Shown here: positions 61,215 through 64,000 of the stretch, one piece after another | How the letters are laid out: each line of letters begins with the position of its first letter | Position numbering within the stretch: position 1 is the first letter of the stretch | The notes under the pieces: generated by a model | Seen by the model: only the letters and a program-made list of their open reading frames with translations | Databases searched by the model: none | Told to the model about the DNA's origin: nothing | Position numbers and translations under genes: made by a program | NCBI RefSeq assembly: GCF_003315205.1 | Contig: NZ_QNRR01000014.1 | Coordinates: 1-64,000 of the forward strand | From: Roseimicrobium gellanilyticum | GTDB taxonomy: Bacteria; Verrucomicrobiota; Verrucomicrobiia; Verrucomicrobiales; Verrucomicrobiaceae | Reading direction: 5' to 3' | Length of the DNA stretch: 64,000 nucleotides

Positions 61215-63431
61215 TCAAGGCGCCACGCGGGGCGAGGCCACATCGAACCACGCCTCCTGGTCAAAGGCCGTGGTATCATCGATGACACGCTCTCCCTTCA
61301 ACTGGGTGTGATCGACTTCACGCTCGATCAGCAGTTCGTACGTCTTGCCCACTTCGCGCGGAAATCCCTGCACGACTTTCTCACCCAGCATGGCCCAGTG
61401 CTTCACCAGCACGGTCTTGGTTTCCAGGGTGCCCTGATGGATCTTCTCCACCTCATAGAGATGGGCGACAAGTGCGCCCGTGTAGGGGGAGATGCCTTCC
61501 GGGGTTGGCATCGGAGAGCTCTCCGTCAACTTGCCGGAGAGCTTCACGCGCTGCGGAGCGGAAGGGAACGTGGAAACACGTGCCTGCGCCGCATGGGCAT
61601 TGCTGGCTATCTCCTCGTCCGTCAGAATGCGGTCATACAAGGCCACCTGCAGCAGGCCGCCATTCCAGCCACCCCCGAAGGTCAAGGTTTCCGGACCAGG
61701 CTTGGCACCTCCACCGGGCAAGGAATCCAGCTCAAGAGGCTCGCCATTCACCTGCGCGGCGAAGCCCTCCGCGCTTCGCGTCACCGCGAGGTGATACGGC
61801 ACCGCGGGCAGCGCTGTCTTGCTCCTCCATGCCGTGGCTCCTCTCACCAGAACGAGATGACCGGTATCTTCGCCAACAGTGAAATCCGCTCCGTTGAAGA
61901 TCGTGGTCAACGGCGCGTTGGCCGCCGTTCCCTCGTATTGACCCGGAAGCACCAGTGCTTCAAACGTGGCCGCAGGCTGCGTACGCAGGTGCGTTACCGC
62001 CGCTTTCACAAACTCCGGCTCTGCTTCATAGGAGCCGCCATCCAGCAGCAGTTCCCCCATGCGTCCGTAGCGTGCGGCATCACGCCCCGCCAGCACCGAC
62101 TCGTGCTTCGCGCCATCGCGTGTCGCGAAGGCATTGAGCGTGGTGCGATCCTTCCAGAAAAAGAGCAGGCCTTCCTTGCTGGCAGGCCATGAACTCGCGA
62201 TGACGGAGGCACCGGACTGCGTAGCGGTAGGGATGGTGTATCCCTTGAGATTCGCACTGTCGGCATTGGCGATCCAGGCATCCGGGTAGGCATCACCGCG
62301 GTTGTCGTGGCAGATTTGCAGCCATGCTTCCATCTTGTCCGCGGTCTCGCTCATGCGTCCCAGGTAGATTTCGGCAGAGCCGCCACCTTTGTTGATCACC
62401 GATCCGTCTTCGCCCTTCTTCTTCGCATAGGGGCCCGTGATGACGATGTAGCGTGCGTGATTGCTCCAGCGCGGATGGTAGAGTTCGCTGCCCTTCATGC
62501 CGGCAGCTTCGCTGAGATTGATATACCAATTCTTGCTGCCGTCCTCAGCCGCCATGGCCACCTTTCGATGTTCACCATCAAAGGTCCAGCCCACCCCGCT
62601 GTTATCCGGTGCCAGCCCGCTCCAGCACCCGGTCGTGATCTTCTTCGCCGTGTATTTGCCTCCCTGGAGGATGAGGACACCAGAATGTGGCCAGGGAAAC
62701 TGGCCACTGGCTCGCGTGCCATCCCGCGAGAACTGCACATTGTCCGGAGTGATGGGCGTGTCGTCGTACATCACCTCGACCTTGGAGGGATCCTCGAGAG
62801 GAAAACGGATCAGCTTGTCTCCTTCCAGGGAGAGTCCTTTGGTGGCCTTCAGATTGGAGACCGCAAAAACGTACTCGGTGCCACTCGCAGGATCCTTCCA
62901 GCAGTCGACTGCGTAGCCCTCCGCCAGCTTCACCGGGGCAGAGCCCTTCCAATCCGTGCGGTAGATGACGGGGTGATAGTGCTTCTTCCCCCCTTTGCGC
63001 ACAGTGTTCTTGTCCGTGTAAAGAATGACCTCGCCAGTGGTCGAGAGCAGCGGGCGGGAGTAGTTGGCAGGCTTGGAAAGTATCGCACGCTCACCCTTGC
63101 CGTCACGTGTGTCGATGCCCATGAGCAGGAGCTTGTCACTCTGTGCAAAGGTGTCTCCTTCGTGGGGTTGGGACGCCTTGGCCCACACCAGGCGGGTATG
63201 CGCCCCCGTGAAAGCTTCGATCGCCTGGCTGGTCTCCGTGGGATTGTCGTCCGGCGGGTGCGACTTGTCCGACTTGGATTTTGATTTGTCCTTGGAGGAC
63301 GACTTTTCCTTGGAAGACTTGCTCTTGGTCTCCTTCCCATCGTCCCCATCCTTGTCGCAGGACGGAAGCAGGGAGAGCGACGCCATGGCGGCGGACGCGA
63401 GCAAGAGAGAAAAATGACGGGGCAACTTCAT
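61215..63431 (-). CDS. Large lipoprotein with LamG-like domain
   Basis: A 738-residue lipoprotein: signal peptide with lipobox at Cys25 (LLPSC), then a strongly charged Lys/Ser repeat linker (about 30-60). A propeller-like middle part (LLSTTGEVILYTD; YVFAVSNLKATKGLSLEGDKLIRFP; YHPRWSNHARYIVITG) is followed by a concanavalin/LamG-type domain (LTFGGGWNGGLLQVALYDRILTDEEIASN). Such proteins are typical of Planctomycetes and Verrucomicrobia that handle polysaccharides. It is the first gene of the three-gene set with the AlgX/AlgJ-like and beta-helix genes. Confidence 0.8.
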   Translation of the reverse strand: MKLPRHFSLLLASAAMASLSLLPSCDKDGDDGKETKSKSSKEKSSSKDKSKSKSDKSHPPDDNPTETSQAIEAFTGAHTRLVWAKASQPHEGDTFAQSDKLLLMGIDTRDGKGERAILSKPANYSRPLLSTTGEVILYTDKNTVRKGGKKHYHPVIYRTDWKGSAPVKLAEGYAVDCWKDPASGTEYVFAVSNLKATKGLSLEGDKLIRFPLEDPSKVEVMYDDTPITPDNVQFSRDGTRASGQFPWPHSGVLILQGGKYTAKKITTGCWSGLAPDNSGVGWTFDGEHRKVAMAAEDGSKNWYINLSEAAGMKGSELYHPRWSNHARYIVITGPYAKKKGEDGSVINKGGGSAEIYLGRMSETADKMEAWLQICHDNRGDAYPDAWIANADSANLKGYTIPTATQSGASVIASSWPASKEGLLFFWKDRTTLNAFATRDGAKHESVLAGRDAARYGRMGELLLDGGSYEAEPEFVKAAVTHLRTQPAATFEALVLPGQYEGTAANAPLTTIFNGADFTVGEDTGHLVLVRGATAWRSKTALPAVPYHLAVTRSAEGFAAQVNGEPLELDSLPGGGAKPGPETLTFGGGWNGGLLQVALYDRILTDEEIASNAHAAQARVSTFPSAPQRVKLSGKLTESSPMPTPEGISPYTGALVAHLYEVEKIHQGTLETKTVLVKHWAMLGEKVVQGFPREVGKTYELLIEREVDHTQLKGERVIDDTTAFDQEAWFDVASPRVAP

Positions 63432-63715
63432 TCAGCGCAATAACCAGACGGATGGATCCAATACGGGCGCAACTCCACCATGCTGGAGGGCTGGTCTCGG
63501 CGAAAACAAAAACTCGCCGGGGAGTAGAGCTGCGACATGAGCAGCATCTCCTTTCTACCAAGGAGGCTGCAGGCGGGCGTCACATGGAGACGTCTTCACG
63601 GGGGCGTGCTGGGCGCCGCAGGGGCGTCCGCACCACGTGAGGTCTGTCCGAAGGCAAGGTTCACGGAAAGTCCCTAGGTTGACTTTACGCTGGTCGCAAG
63701 CACTTTCGCCACCCC

Positions 63716-64000
63716 ATGCGTATCCTCTCTGGACTCCAGCCCACCGGCCGGCTTCACCTCGGCAACTACTTCGGCATGATGCAGCCTGCGCTGCAGCTTC
63801 AGCACGAGGGAGAGGCATTTTATTTCATCGCGGACTACCATTCCCTCACGGCCATTCAGAATGCGAAGGTCCTTCGCGAAAACGTGCAGAATCTGGCTGT
63901 CGATTTCCTCGCCTGCGGACTCGATCCGGAGAAGGCCGTCTTCTTCCGCCAGAGCGATGTGCCTGAGGTGACGGAACTCTCGTGGATTCTCAACACCGTC
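63716..64000 (+). CDS. trpS: Tryptophanyl-tRNA synthetase (partial, runs off the window)
   Basis: The first 95 residues of a class I tryptophanyl-tRNA synthetase. The start reads MRILSGLQPTGRLHLGNYFG with the HIGH-type motif HLGN, and YFIADYHSLTAI follows as in the family. The KMSKS loop and the C-terminal part are outside the window. About 280 bases without a gene separate it from the divergent lipoprotein gene; no clear T-box or attenuator is visible there. Confidence 0.95.
   Translation, partial: MRILSGLQPTGRLHLGNYFGMMQPALQLQHEGEAFYFIADYHSLTAIQNAKVLRENVQNLAVDFLACGLDPEKAVFFRQSDVPEVTELSWILNTV

Noticed and set aside
1-64000. tRNA, rRNA or riboswitch genes
   Set aside because: I looked in the intergenic gaps for cloverleaf or known aptamer-like patterns and found none that I could support by eye.

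Overview
The window is a dense, high-GC bacterial chromosome segment with about sixty protein genes, no rRNA and no tRNA that I can see. It most likely comes from Verrucomicrobiota (Verrucomicrobiales-like). It combines a DUF1501 protein, a planctomycete-type cytochrome/DUF1549/DUF1553 protein, a Tat-exported Gfo/Idh/MocA oxidoreductase, a planctomycete/verrucomicrobial ECF-type sigma factor, an SHD1-domain protein and many exported hypothetical proteins. This placement is inferred from gene content only.

Layout. 0-3.4 kb: the end of an IS630-type element that seems to cut off a 2'-5' RNA ligase-like gene, then hisF, small hypothetical proteins (one preceded by a decayed copy of its own zinc ribbon) and a YqeY-type protein. 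3.4-8.4 kb: a tight operon of Rieske oxygenase, membrane protein, GNAT-like protein, GH3-family acyl-adenylating enzyme and GNAT protein, which looks like an uncharacterised small-molecule pathway. 8.6-12.1 kb: small envelope proteins, a Fis-type regulator with a degenerate receiver domain, a DUF5069 protein and two exported His-rich polypeptides. 12.3-23.7 kb: exported DUF1501, DUF1549/1553, beta-helix and Gfo/Idh/MocA proteins, a lone ExbD, alanine dehydrogenase, a 2-hydroxyacid dehydrogenase and a proline-rich exported protein. 23.7-33 kb: a DUF4407 coiled-coil membrane protein, an MHS-type transporter, a degenerate nuclease-fold protein, a TPMT-like methyltransferase, a REP/MITE-like element, a dGTPase-like protein, a large lipoprotein and a cyclic-nucleotide-binding protein with a histone-H1-like tail.

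33-38 kb: an alginate-export-type porin and two YcaC-like hydrolases, divergent from a LysR regulator, then a prenyltransferase-repeat protein. 38-42 kb: the most striking locus, a 1064-residue protein with a very long Pro/Ala-rich stretch studded with NPF, SPF and FG motifs and ending in a Roadblock/LC7 (MglB-like) domain, followed directly by an MglA-like GTPase. 42-45.3 kb: a second REP/MITE-like element, a secreted propeller-like protein, small membrane proteins and the sigma factor. 45.4-49.6 kb: an operon of an S1C protease with PDZ, a catalytically dead relative with its PDZ nested inside the protease fold, an M24 aminopeptidase and a membrane protein, behind a strong promoter with a very short leader. 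49.6-55.6 kb: an exported gluzincin, a C39-like peptidase and a small exported protein as one operon, then a TSUP exporter and an esterase-propeller fusion. 55.7-58.8 kb: a MOSC, mobA, fdhD and cysteine desulfurase cluster for molybdenum cofactor and sulfur transfer. 58.8-63.4 kb: a beta-helix protein, an AlgX/AlgJ-like protein and a LamG-type lipoprotein. The window ends inside trpS.

Start codons were chosen by family alignment, signal peptides and gene overlaps; many genes have longer open frames upstream that are probably not translated.
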